21,501 nt of DNA, taken from Alectoria sarmentosa (lineage: Eukaryota > Ascomycota > Lecanoromycetes > Lecanorales > Parmeliaceae). A program made the translations under genes and the position numbers. Below are positions 1 through 11,900 of this stretch, in pieces. Each line of letters begins with the position of its first letter. Positions within the stretch are counted from its first letter, which is position 1. The notes beneath the pieces were generated by a model. The model was not told where the DNA came from. It made no database searches and saw only the letters and a program-made list of their open reading frames with translations. The stretch is from contig WOGZ01000453.1 in the NCBI GenBank assembly GCA_009733775.1, positions 1-21,501 of the forward strand, read 5' to 3'.

Positions 1-2850
1 TTTTTTTTTTCATTAAAAGTGATTTCGTTAAGCGTATTTTTCTTTTATTTATTCGCAATTTCTTTTATTTTCTTTTATTATTAACATATTTTTTTATTTA
101 AATTCTTTAACGATTATATATATATTTTTTAAATTTATTATTAAGATTTCGTTTTATTAAACGATATATAAATAAAGTAAATTATTATCGAAGACTTTTA
201 TTTTCATTTAATTTAAATTCGTTTAAAAAAAAAATTTCAATTTTATAAAAGATATTAATTTAATTAACGATTTTGATTTATTAAAAATGTAACATAATTA
301 TAAACAACATTATAACGACGAACGTAATCGTTTTTTACGCGAAAAACATTTTTATTAAACGAATATTTGAAAACAAATGTGAAGTTTTAATAATAATTAA
401 ACGATAATTATAAACGTTATTTGAAACGCGATATTTCTTTTTAATAATTAATTTTTTTTTAAACGATTATGAAAATATTAATAAAATTATGTTTTAAAAC
501 ATCGTTTTATAAAAAATACGCGAGACTTTTAAAATAATAATTGCTATAACTTCTTTAAATATCGTTTTTATTCTTTTTTAAAAAGATTATATCGCTTATT
601 TTCGCTTTAAAATTTCTTTAAATGTTATTATTAAATTTTTTTACGATGTTATAAATTAATTCGATTTGATCGAATTATTATATATAATTAAATTAATTTT
701 TTAAAACGAGATTTCGATATAAAATCGTTATAATATCGAGATTATTAATCGTATATTTTAAAATATTCGCAAAGATCTTAAATCGTTTAATAACATAATT
801 ATATATTTTTGCGACGACTTTTATCAAATTTTATCGATTATTAAAAGCGTTAAATTAAAGCGTATCGTTATATTTATTTTAAAAATCTTATATTTATGAA
901 ATCACATTTAAATTTTCAAATTCACGAAAAATATAAAATTTCGCAATTTAAATTTAATTAAATAAAATCGTGTTAATATAAAAATATTCGTAAATAATTT
1001 TTTAAATATAAATAATAAAACTTTAATAAATACAAAAAAATGAAAAATTATCGATTAATTTATTAATTAATTATTAAATAACATTATTATAAATCTTATT
1101 GATATTATTTATCGCGACTTAAATTTATATCGAGCATTTAATTTTTATATCTTTAAAACGATTTTTTACACTTTTAATAAAAACGTTATTTGATTTAATA
1201 ATTAAATCTTTAATAAATTTCTTAAAATTAAAACGATATATGTTAATCGTGATTAAGTCGTTAACGAAAAAGATAACTTTTTTTATTTATCGAATTAATA
1301 AACGTTTTTAAATCAATTTCTTTATTATTTTATTATTTGAAATTAAAAAAAGTTATAATTTATATAATAAAACACGTTTATAAATTAAATATATTAAATT
1401 TAAAATATTCGATTATCGCATCTTTAAAAGCGAATATAACGATAAACGTTATTATATATCACGTATAATTTTTGCTTCGTTCGATTTAAACAATTTATAT
1501 ACTTTTTTTCAACGCATTTAATATTCAATTCGTTTAATTTTTAATATAACGATTAATAAATCATAAAATTAATTTTTATAATAAATTAATTTATGTTTAT
1601 AATCGAAGATCTTCGTTTATAATTAATTATATATAATTTTAAATCGAATTATTAATAAAATCGATTTATTTATTATAATTTTAAACGATTTATTAAAAAA
1701 GCAATTGAATTACTCGATTAAATGTATCAAAAATAAAATTATTAAATAAATGCTTTTTATATAACGATAAAAGTAAATCATATACGCATAAAAAGCAAAT
1801 AGAGTTCGCTTCATCGACGTTACTTAAATTCGTTTCGCCTTCATTTATCTTAAATATCATAAATTTAATTTATGAATCTTAATTTATTTTATTAATGAAA
1901 TCTTTAATCTAGCTTTTAAATGTATTTTAAACGTTTATTGCATTTTTTACTTAAATGCGATATTATTAATTTTTTAATTTTAAATAAATGAAATATCGTT
2001 AATATTTTCATTATTATCGTTAATCTCGCTTATATTAACATTATTTATATTAAAATTTAACGTGTTTGAAAACGCGTCGCTTATAAAATTTTGAGAATTT
2101 TTTCTTTTCTTTTATCTTTTTAAGAAATGCATTGAGATTTTTAAAATAGTGTTAATTTTTTTAAAATCAATTATCATCGTGAAATACACGTTAAAATTTA
2201 ATAAATTAATCTTTTTTTTATTAAAAGATTTAAAAACCTTAAAGATTTATTTTATAATTTTCTTTAAAATCTCAATACGCTTATTAACGTTTTTATTATA
2301 AACTTTAATTTTTTCGAAATTATTTTAATAATAAGATTTTTAATGAAATTTATATTAATATATTCGAAGAAACGTTTTTGCGTCGAAAGATTTTCATTTT
2401 TTTCATTATATTAAAGTTGCTCGAATTTTTAATATTGAAAAAAAAACTTATTGTGTATTTAATTTCGACGATTTTCAATTTAAATGTAAATTGAAGAAAT
2501 TAATTTATATATTATTATTATTATTATTATTGAACTTCGTGTTTAAATGCATTTAAATTCTTCGTCGAAAGCATTTTTAAAAAAAAATTAATAAAATGTC
2601 TCGAATGAGATTAAAAATTTATTAAGTTACTTAACGATATTATTAATCTTTATTTTATTATTATTTTATATAATGCGACGCGCTTTTTATAATAAATGAA
2701 TGTTATAATTTAATAAATAAAATAAGTAATTTCGATTTAAAAACTTGTTTTTCGACGACGACGACGTTATAAGCATTATAACGAATTTTAAATAAACTTA
2801 AATGATATTAAAATTTATTTCAAAATTCATAAATTTTTCGAAGGAATAAA
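1..2850. repeat. AT-rich, RIP-like gene-free block (left flank)
   Basis: This stretch has very low GC and stop codons in every frame, and I see no gene in it. Residual cytosines are mostly followed by G or T, while CpA and TpG are scarce; TpA and poly-A/T runs dominate. This is the composition left by repeat-induced point mutation of transposons in ascomycetes, so the block is probably a decayed, heterochromatic transposon nest. I could not identify the original element or find an internal repeat pair here. Small simple repeats are present: an ATT run at 2509-2531 and a CGA run at about 2752-2766. The change to normal composition near 2850 takes only tens of bases. The RIP reading is inferred from composition. 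Confidence 0.8.
2509..2531. repeat. (ATT)n microsatellite
   Basis: About seven to eight uninterrupted ATT units lie within the AT-rich left flank. It is a simple repeat with no evident function. Confidence 0.85.
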
Positions 2851-3700
2851 CGTGTTCTTGGTTGAGTAATTTTCAAAAAATGGATTCGATCAAAATAGTT
2901 GTTCTCGTAAGCGAGGTGGTAGCAATGGTGATATGAGCCCGGTCCTACTGAAGGCCTAGACCTCGAGCTCGGTGGGCTAAGATAAGATAGTCATGCACCA
3001 CCCATGTCACCAAAGATTCGTGTTCCAAGATCATGTATGATGAGGTAGTTCAAGTTACTTTAAGTTGCGTGGCGTTGCGTATGCAACTCTGCCATCGTCA
3101 TCGCTTTTCCTAGCGCTCTCAGTTTCTCAACTTATAACATCCGTCCCACGTCTCAACGGTATGGCTGCTGTCTCTTGAGCAATAATACAGGGAATAAATA
3201 TAGGCCATGGTCTGGAGACTGAAGGAACACGAAGTCCCTACCTAATTGTAAGTACCTTACCTTTAAGGTCGGTAGAGAGATAGAGTACTAGTACATAGTA
3301 GGAATAGGACCAGGAGGATAAGATTGTTTTGCCGTGCCGTGTCGAGCGAATCAGGAAGTGGTCCAGCCTCGTCATGTCAGATTTGTGAAAGATTCACCAA
3401 TTGTGACAAAGCGGTAGTCTGATTAGGTTACTCTCTATGATCTAGAGGATAACACTCCTGACATAGCCAAGGTAAGTAAGCCCCATAATAATACCGAGTA
3501 CTGCAATAATAAGGATTCAATGAATGTGGGGATTGGGGGAGAAACGAGAGATGACGGATGACGACCAAGAGAGGACTAGGAGCGGATGAAAGATCCATAC
3601 CTAAGGTAAACTCTGATGCAAGCCTCCATGCATGCCCACGCCCTTTTCTCTCAAAGGGCTGAGGTGGCGCACCAGCGACAACTAGAAAAAATACAAGGAA
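2850..3700. other. Non-coding stretch of normal composition upstream of the aquaporin gene
   Basis: Base composition is ordinary here, in contrast to the AT-rich DNA just before it, yet I find no open frame resembling a known protein and no tRNA or rRNA. The right part (roughly 3300-3892) presumably includes the promoter and 5' untranslated region of the aquaporin gene. The left part (2850-3300) is unexplained and could be a remnant of a displaced gene, a promoter region or non-coding transcription. No confident TATA box or named operator was seen. Confidence 0.5.
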
Positions 3701-3743
3701 CGTTTCAACTTTGATCCATTCCTCATCTTCACCATACTCATCT

Positions 3744-3780
3744 CAACTTCAACTTCAACTTCAACTTCAACTTCGACTTC
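3744..3780 (+). repeat. Hexanucleotide repeat (CAACTT)n in the aquaporin 5' region
   Basis: Five exact CAACTT units are followed by one CGACTT unit. The repeat lies about 110 bases before the proposed aquaporin start in a pyrimidine-rich leader. Such CT-rich leaders are common just upstream of fungal start codons. Its length may vary between strains by slippage. Confidence 0.85.
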
Positions 3781-3818
3781 AAACCACCGCCCCTTGTTCA
3801 CTGCCACTCCTGCTCTCC

Positions 3819-3998
3819 ATGCGAGCATTTGTTTCCAGTCCTTCTCCCGTCTTCTTCCTCCTTTCTTCATCATTGTCAGTACCTACGTCTCCATGCAGAA
3901 CCCCCTTCGTCGCCCAAAGGGCAATCCTCCGCCCCAAAGGAACCGCGATGTGGAGCGGAACAACAATGATGACGGTGGATACCTGGGCAAGGATGTGA
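3819..3998 (+). promoter_or_regulatory. Possible upstream ORF overlapping the aquaporin start
   Basis: An ATG at 3819 opens a 59-codon frame in a different register from the aquaporin. It runs past the proposed aquaporin ATG at 3893 and stops at 3998. If the mRNA includes 3819, ribosomes starting there would miss the main start, so this could damp translation. A 5' leader intron or a transcription start downstream of 3821 would remove it. The encoded peptide resembles nothing I know, so it is listed as a possible control element and not as a gene. Confidence 0.3.
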
Positions 3999-5196
3999 GA
4001 GGGCATTTGGTTGCCATGTCAGGAGAATTCGTCGGCACTTTCATGTTCCTCTACTTTGCCTTCGCTGCCACTCAAATTGCCAGTATGTAAAAATCAAAAT
4101 TCCATACTTCCTATATTTGGACAAAGTATTGAGCGTTGAGTCATGTCTATGGAGTCTTCGATCTGCACACTGGTTTCATATCAGTTATGCATGAACAACA
4201 CTAAGTCCGAGTTTCTTGATTTAGATACAATCTCTCCGAATGGAGCTCCCACCGTCGACAGCCTTCTATTTATAAGCCTTGGCTTTGGTTTTTCCCTTGC
4301 TGTGACCGCCTGGGTTTTCTATAGAATAAGCGGTGGCCTTTTCAATCCCGCCGTGACACTTGGTATGGTGTAAGATACTACTCCAGTCTTTATTTCCCCA
4401 AATTCGTCATTCCAAAAAAAACGCTAAGCTGTAGAACAACTAGTGTCACAGGGACACTCCCAGCGCTTCGCGGTGCGCTCCTATTCCCAGCCCAGATGCT
4501 TGGAGGGATGGTAGTGAGTAGCAGCACCTATTATCCGATCAAAAGGCGCACTTACGCGTCTTGATACCCCTAAGAAGTCAAGCTGATTTTGGAACGTGCA
4601 GGCAGCGGCCCTTGTCCGGTGCATGTTTCCTGGTAAACCTGCGTTCACTACAACTTTGACCAATGGAACATCCATCGCCCAGGGAGTCTTCATCGAGATG
4701 TTTTTGACAGCAGAACTTGTCTTCACCGTTTTAATGTTGGCTGCCGAGAAGAGCAAAGCCACTTTCATCGCTCCAGGTGGGTCCTCTTCAAGGAGCTCCT
4801 TTCATTCTATACCCGTTTGGTGCCTCTAATTCTGCCCAAAGAGGAGCTGCTGATTCGAGTATCCTAACAGTGGGCATCGGGCTTGCCTTGTTTGTGGCGG
4901 AACTTGCAGGTATATTCATAACTGAACAGAACGCACACTGTGAACATTTGCTGATGTATGTGGCAGGTGTATACTTTACCGGAGGCTCTCTTAATCCTAC
5001 CCGGTCATTCGGTCCGTGTGTTGCCACTGCGGAATTCCCTGGGTACCATTGGATATACTGGGTTGGGCCATTCTTGGGTGCTCTGATCTCTGGCGGATAT
5101 TACAGATTCGTCAAGTTCAACAACTACGAGGAGGCAAATCCCGGGCAGGACGATTCACATAATCCTCAAGACAACCCTCAAGGCAAGGCCGAGTAG
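3893..5196 (+). CDS. Aquaporin (major intrinsic protein family), six exons
   Basis: This is a membrane channel of the MIP family, probably moving water or small neutral solutes. My splice model is 3893-4082, 4225-4369, 4444-4513, 4602-4776, 4871-4909 and 4967-5196, which joins in frame to 282 residues, typical for the family. Introns start GTATGT, GTAAGA, GTGAGT, GTGGGT and GTATAT and end in AG. A hydrophilic N-terminus precedes helix 1 (EFVGTFMFLYFAFAATQIA). Loop B carries NPAVTLG with NPA at residues 104-106. The second signature reads GGSLNPTRSFGP, with NPT at 216-218 in place of NPA; the pore arginine follows at 219. The usual pore histidine before the second motif appears to be Glu (FVAELAGVYF). 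The C-terminal tail is polar. The ATG at 3893 is the first in this frame. Intron 5 (57 nt) is a multiple of three without a stop, so its retention would add 19 residues. Family is certain; substrate is unknown. Confidence 0.9.
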
Positions 5197-5927
5197 TGCT
5201 TGCATCCACTAGGGAATTCTGACAAGTGGCTGCCAATCAGAGGCTTCTTTTCTGGGATGGAGACTTATAGACACTGCACATATATTCACCTCTAGACATA
5301 CAACTTGATTTCGGCGTGTCCTTCGCCTTCATATCTGAGCCTATTTCTTCATTTGACAGGCGTTCGTTGCTTAGTGGGTGATATCTGGACGAAAAGCTGT
5401 ACCGACAGCTTGCTTGGAAAAGGAGCATATGGACTTAGAGCTGGATTAGACGTTGGGAGATTGGAATGCTAGTTGACTCTTCGGTCTTTACCTCTGACTG
5501 CCGTTGAAGGCGGCATTCGCGCTGCCAGAAGAGGTGGTTGTTAAGACGGTACCAGACGGCTGAAGTTGGGCAAGCTTCTGTGCTATGTCCTGCCAAGCGA
5601 CTCCTAACCCACGATTGTGCGAGACTCATCAGAGCACCCAACGAGCTTAGTAAAGAAACGACACTTCCACAGCGAGTGGACGAAATGGACTATTAGTCAA
5701 AGAGAATTGAAATCCTGTTAGCTCTTCTGATATAGCTTGTTCGCTGCCGTACTCGTCTGTAATTACTCCATATACTACGAGATTTATCTGCAGGTGCAAC
5801 GGCTCATAGCTGATCATGTGACCTCGCATCAGGTGTTAAGGCGTCCGCGTCTCGGTGCGCGGCTCTTTCCCCACGTCGTCACATCAACGTAACACGGACT
5901 TGAAAATCTTGACCAGAAGCCTCTATA
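5197..5927. other. Intergenic region, aquaporin to RDH54
   Basis: About 730 bases of normal composition should hold the 3' end of the aquaporin transcript and the promoter of the recombination gene. Short frames on the minus strand here (60-68 codons) have no recognisable motif and look like chance. I saw no tRNA, no repeat and no convincing named promoter element. Confidence 0.6.
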
Positions 5928-8741
5928 ATGATAGGAAAACCGTTCCGAACCCCATTGCTCAGAAAGACCGAGGAGTCAGGGGACAATGACGGAGTCTCGG
6001 AGCCGCAAGCAAAAAAGAGGCGGATCAGTAGCGACAAGGGGGACGATTTAAAGACATTGGGACCTCAGCTAGTCTTCAAAACCCCCGGAATATCTTCACT
6101 TCCACGCAAGCCACTTTTGGCAGTCAAGAACCCTGCCGTAGCTACAAAGCCTCTCCACAGAGGGTTCGAGGGATATTATAATGTTCTTTGGTACGAACAT
6201 CTTCATGATGGGTCCACTTGTCACTGACGTCTTTCCCTGTACAGGCGGAGGTATACGACCAAGAAGCACAAGACCTGGGATGGTGATGGGGTGCTACAAG
6301 TCACTGGCGGGCATGCTCACCTCCAAGACCTCTCAAGACGTGATATGGGAAGAACATCTTGCCATTCACCCCTCCTTCCTGGCTCCCAGCTATCCATAGG
6401 GGGAAAGGAGGTAGAAGTCGATTCTATCATCTCAAGAGACGATTTCTTGGCCGGTCGACCATTCCTGAAGCCAAGCATCGTCAAGGTGACACCAGAATTT
6501 ATACAAGTGTCTCTACTAAACCCAAGCCCGAGGCCAGACTCGAAGGCGGCTCTTCCACTGGAGAGTGAGGGAACGAAAAAGCCACTCAATCTGATGGCGT
6601 CGAGAAGTGTAGCCACCCAAGCAATATTCAAGAATCCATTGCTAGCAAGTACTGTATTGCCAAAGCAGAAACTCAAAGCGCCAACACCGCGCCATGATCC
6701 CACCGTTGCACAAGCAATAGTCATGAATCGTCCTAAAAGTGTGCCGAAAGGGAAGGAGGTCGTTGATGTTGTGGTAGATCCTCTTCTCACGAGACATCTG
6801 CGGGAACATCAACGCGAAGGAGTCAAATTCATGTACGAGTGTGTGATGGACATGCGTGATTTTGATGGCCGAGGTGCGATCCTAGCGGACGAGATGGGCT
6901 TAGGCAAAACTCTACAGACTATCGCTCTCTTGTGGACGTTACTGAAGCAGAACCCTATCTGCGAGGGCCCACGCGATCCGCCGCCTGTCATCAAAAAGGC
7001 TCTGATAGTGTGTCCCGTTACTTTGATAAATAACTGGCGCAAGGAATTTCGCAAATGGCTTGGAGTTGACAGACTAGGTGTCTACGTCTTCGGCGATAGC
7101 AAGAAGCGTATCACTGACTTTACTGAGAGCAAAGCCTATCACGTTGGGATCATAGGATATGAAAAGCTAAGGACTGTGGTTGAGGATCTTAAGAAGGGCC
7201 GTGGAATCGATATTGTGATCGCTGACGAGGGCCATCGTCTCAAGACCGCCAAAAATAAGAGCGCACAGGCCATCAGAGCTTTGAACACCTCGAGGAGAGT
7301 GATCCTGTCCGGAACCCCTATTCAGAACGATCTGAGCGAGTTCTTCATGATGGTCGATTTTGTTAACCCGGACCTATTGGGATCATTCAAATCATTTACC
7401 AAGGATTTCGAAGTCCCCATTGTGAAAAGCAGACAGCCCGGCGCTTTGAAAAAAGATATTGAGAAAGGCGAAGCAAGAAGCGAAGAGTTAGCCTCGCTAA
7501 CCAGTATGTTCATACTTCGCCGGACTGCTGATATACTCTCGAAATACCTACCGTCAAAGACGGAGTATGTCCTTATATGCCGCCCAACCGCGGCTCAGGC
7601 GTCCACCTATCAGCATGTCCTTGCGTGCCTTGCATTCCAGGGGGCGTTGGGAAGCTCAGAGGCCTCACTCCAGCTCATCACTGTCCTCAAGAAGGTTTGT
7701 AACAGCCCGTTGTTGCTCAATGGCAAAACTCTTTCAGATCCTTCGCCAGTAGTGAGCCCTTTAACAGCCGCACTCCTGGCCAGTGTTCCCCCTCATCTTC
7801 TTCGTACCAACGCTGGTAGCACCAAAATACGGGTTCTTGATCAACTTATGCACAATTTACGGACTACTACCTCGGAGAAAATCGTACTCGTCTCCAATTA
7901 CACCACAACCCTCGACCTTCTGCAATCACTTCTCACCTCGCTCTCCTATCCTTACCTCCGCCTTGACGGCTCTACCCCATCCTCCAAACGCCAAGAACTC
8001 GTTGATACATTCAACCGCTGTCCAACCTCCGAGTGCTTTGCCTTCCTCCTGTCCGCCAAAACTGGCGGGGTTGGCCTCAATTTGATCGGCGCCTCCCGCC
8101 TCGTTCTTTTCGACGTAGACTGGAATCCTGCCACGGATCTCCAGGCAATGGCAAGGATTCATCGCGACGGACAAAAGAGGCCTTGTGTCATCTATCGCTT
8201 CGTCATGGCTGGTGGATTAGACGAGAAGATCTGGCAGAGGCAGACGACCAAATTGGGTCTCGCTAGCAACATCATGGACCAGAAAGGAGGCACCAGTAAT
8301 TTCACAAAGGAAGAACTCAAGGATCTTTTTAGACTCGACGAAAGCTTGTCGTGTCAGACCCATGATCTGCTCGGCTGTGGCTGCGAGGGGCGAGGTCTAC
8401 CAGCCTCTTTCCCTGTCGGTGAAGAGCCGATCGATATCTTAGACTGCGGTGATGAAGCGAGAGACGAGGACATGCCGGATATTCACCGGCTCATTCAGGC
8501 AAACAACCTTGACATGGAAGAGCAAGAACGGAAGATCAAAGAAGATGCGCGTTCTTCCCGAAATCAGAAGGATGGTGCGAAAATGGACTCACTGATGGCA
8601 TATTCACACATTGACACTTCGAAGTTCTCAATCGACGATGATGACGACATGGAGGCTTTGGTTCACGATAAGGTTTTGCTCAATGTTTTGAAAGATGAGG
8701 GCAACAGAGTATCGTTTGTCTTTGCTAAGACCTCTGGCTGA
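5928..8741 (+). CDS. rdh54: RDH54/RAD54B-type SNF2 DNA translocase (homologous recombination)
   Basis: This is a nuclear Swi2/Snf2 ATPase that, in studied fungi, works with Rad51 and Dmc1 in strand exchange and removes them from double-stranded DNA. Exons are 5928-6190 and 6245-8741, giving 919 residues, close to the usual RDH54 length. The 54-nt intron starts GTACGA, contains CTGAC and ends ACAG. Joining restores YYNVLWRRYTTKKHKTWDGDG at 83-103, a motif typical of this family. A basic KKRR cluster at 29-32 could be a nuclear signal. Motifs follow in order: Walker A GLGKT (Lys309), DEGH (from 415), SGTPIQN (from 443), SAKTGGVGLNL (from about 691), and ARIHRDGQ with Arg728. After the helicase core, CQTHDLLGCGC resembles the RAD54 C-terminal segment, and an acidic patch (IDDDDD) lies near the end. 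All catalytic motifs are intact. RDH54 fits better than RAD54 because of the N-terminal motif, but a search would settle it. Confidence 0.93.
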
Positions 8742-8956
8742 GGCAGGAATGGGTCAGAACTGGCATAGTGCTGCATTGCATGGCGCTCAGGAATCGAACG
8801 CTAGATGGCGTGCTCATGAGCTCGAAATTTTAACTTTACAGAAGGTCGAAGCCGGTTGAAACAGGCTTCCTAGAGCATAAAGGACACACTCGCTTGTGAG
8901 CAGCTACCATGGATAACTTTTCATCCAGAATATATGGCATTGTTGGCAAGTCCTCT
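8742..8956. terminator. Shared 3' intergenic region between convergent genes
   Basis: RDH54 (+) and NRDE2 (-) end facing each other with 215 bases between their stop codons. Both 3' untranslated regions and polyadenylation sites must lie here, and the transcripts may overlap. No clear polyadenylation hexamer could be assigned to either gene. Confidence 0.5.
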
Positions 8957-11900
8957 CTACCGAGAGCATCTCCTCACTCTCACTAGTTGTCTCTCGTCTA
9001 GGTCTTCGAAGATGCCTTCAAGTCTTACATTCACTCTCAGCTCCTTTTCGCCCAAAAGTTCATAAATGCCTTTCAAATCTGCCTCGCCCATCACCTTCTC
9101 GCCTCTCAGATGCTCAAAGGCAAGCATGTACAAGTCTTTGGCCCAGGGGCAGGCTCTCAGGCTTCGCCAAAATACCATTTTCGCTCTCTCCATCTCAGAT
9201 CTCGAGTGTTCAAATAGAAAATACAACTTCCATAAGCCCGCGCAATGTGCACCGCTATCGCTCTCGACAGCACGTTCGAAGGTACTGCGAATGGTGGAGA
9301 TATTGCTGCCAAACGTAATACCATGGTGTAATTCCGAGTATATGGCGAAGAAGTGTGGCATCACGCTGTTCTGGGCTTCACTCTTCGTGTCACCGCTGAC
9401 ACCGAGGACAAGCTTCTTAACAATAGAGCGCATTCGATCGTCGATGCGAAAACGAGCTTCGTTCCAAGCATAGAGGGAGAGGAAGATGGTATTTTGCGGA
9501 AATTGAGCCATGCTTTCCGCAAGTAGTGAACGAATATCCGAGGGTTTGAAGAGATGAGTATGAATGGTGTGATAATAAAGAAGTCGGGCAAAGGATTGGT
9601 GGAGGTACTCATGATTCGAAGACCTGGAAGAAACATGGGTGGACAGAAGAGCGATGTTTGATTTGAAGGCCGAAGTCGCTGCGGTAAAGGACTGGGCGTT
9701 TTTCAAATATGCGAACAAGATCAAACACTCGATGGCCAAGGTTGCAGGGCTGTATGAGCTCAACGATAGCATATGATCACGTATGGCGATCAGAACCTGT
9801 TCTATATTAGCATGGTCCATTGCTCGACAAGAATAGTCCTACCCTTTCTGTTCGAAGGAGCAGAGCCGGCTTCGCTGGACCCAAATCATCTGGCAAATGA
9901 AGTTGGGGAGGAGGCATCTGGACATCTTCGTTTCCAATTGCTAACAGCCGCACCAAAGCTTCTTGCGCCGAACTGGCATTTAGTGTCTCCCATATCCAGG
10001 AGCGCCACAGCAGTATGGAATCTCTTCGGGCGATTTCATCGAGTTTCTTACCCATATTAATTGACGTAGTGATGATGCCTTCACCTTTCTTGGTGCCTCC
10101 CAGACGATACTCAATGAGTGCATAAGCATGGTAGAGACGGATGCTGAATGGTCGCTTCCTCAAAACGGTTTTCGCGGTTTTTCTTACGGTCCCTGGTGAG
10201 ATCCGCAACTCTAAGGCGAGAACGTATATTGCAAGGGCTTCTTCCCCTGCACCAACATTAATGAGCAATTTGAGTGATTCAAGTACCCATGCCGCCTCTA
10301 CCGGACCGCTATCTCCAAAACATTGCTCTTGCCATGTATCAAAGGCGGAAAACCACTGCTTTTCGGCAAAAAGGGAGTCTGACGAGGCCTGATAGTCTCG
10401 GACAGGGAATTGAAAGGGGTTCTGCATGCCCGAATGCGACCGAGCTTCCTCATCATCAATGCTGTCTCGTTTCTCTGAGATTCCACGTTGTTTTGGAAAA
10501 CGGAGGTTCCATGAGTCTTGGAGCTTACCATTCAATCGCAGAGCATCGTTACGGAGAAAACAGTCTCTTCTCCAGACCCTTGGACGACCATCAGGGCCTT
10601 CCGCAGCAAAAGATGGAAGACAACAGAAAGCAAGGAAGGCATCTAAGATCAGGTGCTGACCTGCAGGTGATGGCGATTCAATGAGGAAAGGCCGAATATC
10701 GGAAAACAGAATAACCCTATAGGGGTCGTTCTCGTCTATATCGTCGATAGTACGGGCAGGTTTTCGTGACAGCAAATTATGCCTTCCCTCCGACACAAGC
10801 CACGACTTCCAATGATCCTTGCTATCTTCCAGATCAACTGTCGCTTCAGCCCTTGGCTGCGGCGGCTCCCCTTGCTTTTGGGAGAAGCTTGCCCAACCCT
10901 CAGCGCCCTCTTCACCAATACGTGAGACCTCGCTATCCCAGAAATTTTCAAACATGGATACTATGGCTTCGTCCTTGTCATGGTCGCTAGCCTGGACAAT
11001 GATGGGTTTGAAGAAAACAAATTCTAGTAAAGTTTGCCACGCTGCGGTTGCATGCTCTGCGAAGCCACTTTCTCTCATGAAAAGAGTCATGCGAAGTATA
11101 ACGTAGATCTGGATGTCGAAAAGATTGTCTCGCGCGTCAACAGATACCTCGCCGCTGGTTTTCGCCCCATGGGTTCGGTTCAAGCAATCCAAGTAGGCAC
11201 TCTGCACTTCCTCGAATCTGAAACAAGTGAAGCTCGTCTGCATGAAATCAAGGTATTTGGTCCACAGTTGCAAACTTTGGGGATGTTGCTGAAGTATGCG
11301 TTTCCAGCATGATGAAATCTTGTCAACTCCCCAAATCCTAGTAGCCTCCTGCATCAATCCAAGCAACAAAAATTCGCGGCCCTCCGGTTCTTGAACCTTC
11401 TCTAAAGCCTTTTCAAACAAACAGATTTTAACCTCAGCATTGCTACGCATTTCAGCGTTGGTCAGCCTCGTTCTTTCAAGTCTCTGACCTTGCCCAAGCA
11501 TCTTGTCCTGGTGGCGGATCAGATCAACCCAGGCCTCGAAGTTGGTTGGTTCTGCGTCTAACAATCTTGACAGTTGGACTCGCTTCTTTTGAGCCGATTC
11601 GTCCAATGTCAGAAGACCGCTGCCCGTGATGTCTTGTGGTGACGATGTGTCGCTGTTATACTTCAAGTCTTGATCTACAGGCTCTTTCTCGGATTTGGCC
11701 TTTCCTTCCATGGATCTGTAATGCGTAATTGCTTCACCTGAAGACGACACACAATACACAGATAATCCATCGTCTCCTCGCCTTCTCTTCGCTCTCTGCG
11801 CAGCCTCCAAGGAGACATAGTCGGCGGTTGAGTCAATGGGTAGCTCGTGTTCCGCTCGTGGCAATATCTTCAAATCTCTTGCTCCCTCCTGATCAAGCCT

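Noticed and set aside
1..2850. Mitochondrial DNA or another AT-rich replicon
   Set aside because: No mitochondrial genes or rRNA are visible, and the block is continuous with nuclear-type spliced genes.
3682..3873. Minus-strand frame with a run of Glu-Val repeats
   Set aside because: It is the reverse reading of the CAACTT hexamer repeat in the aquaporin leader.
5237..5829. Three minus-strand frames of 60-68 codons between the aquaporin and RDH54
   Set aside because: No recognisable motif, no splice logic linking them, and lengths expected by chance.
9797..9842. Frameshift or pseudogene break in NRDE2
   Set aside because: A 46-nt intron with GTAGGA, GCTAAT and ACAG joins the two frames exactly in phase, so no break is needed.
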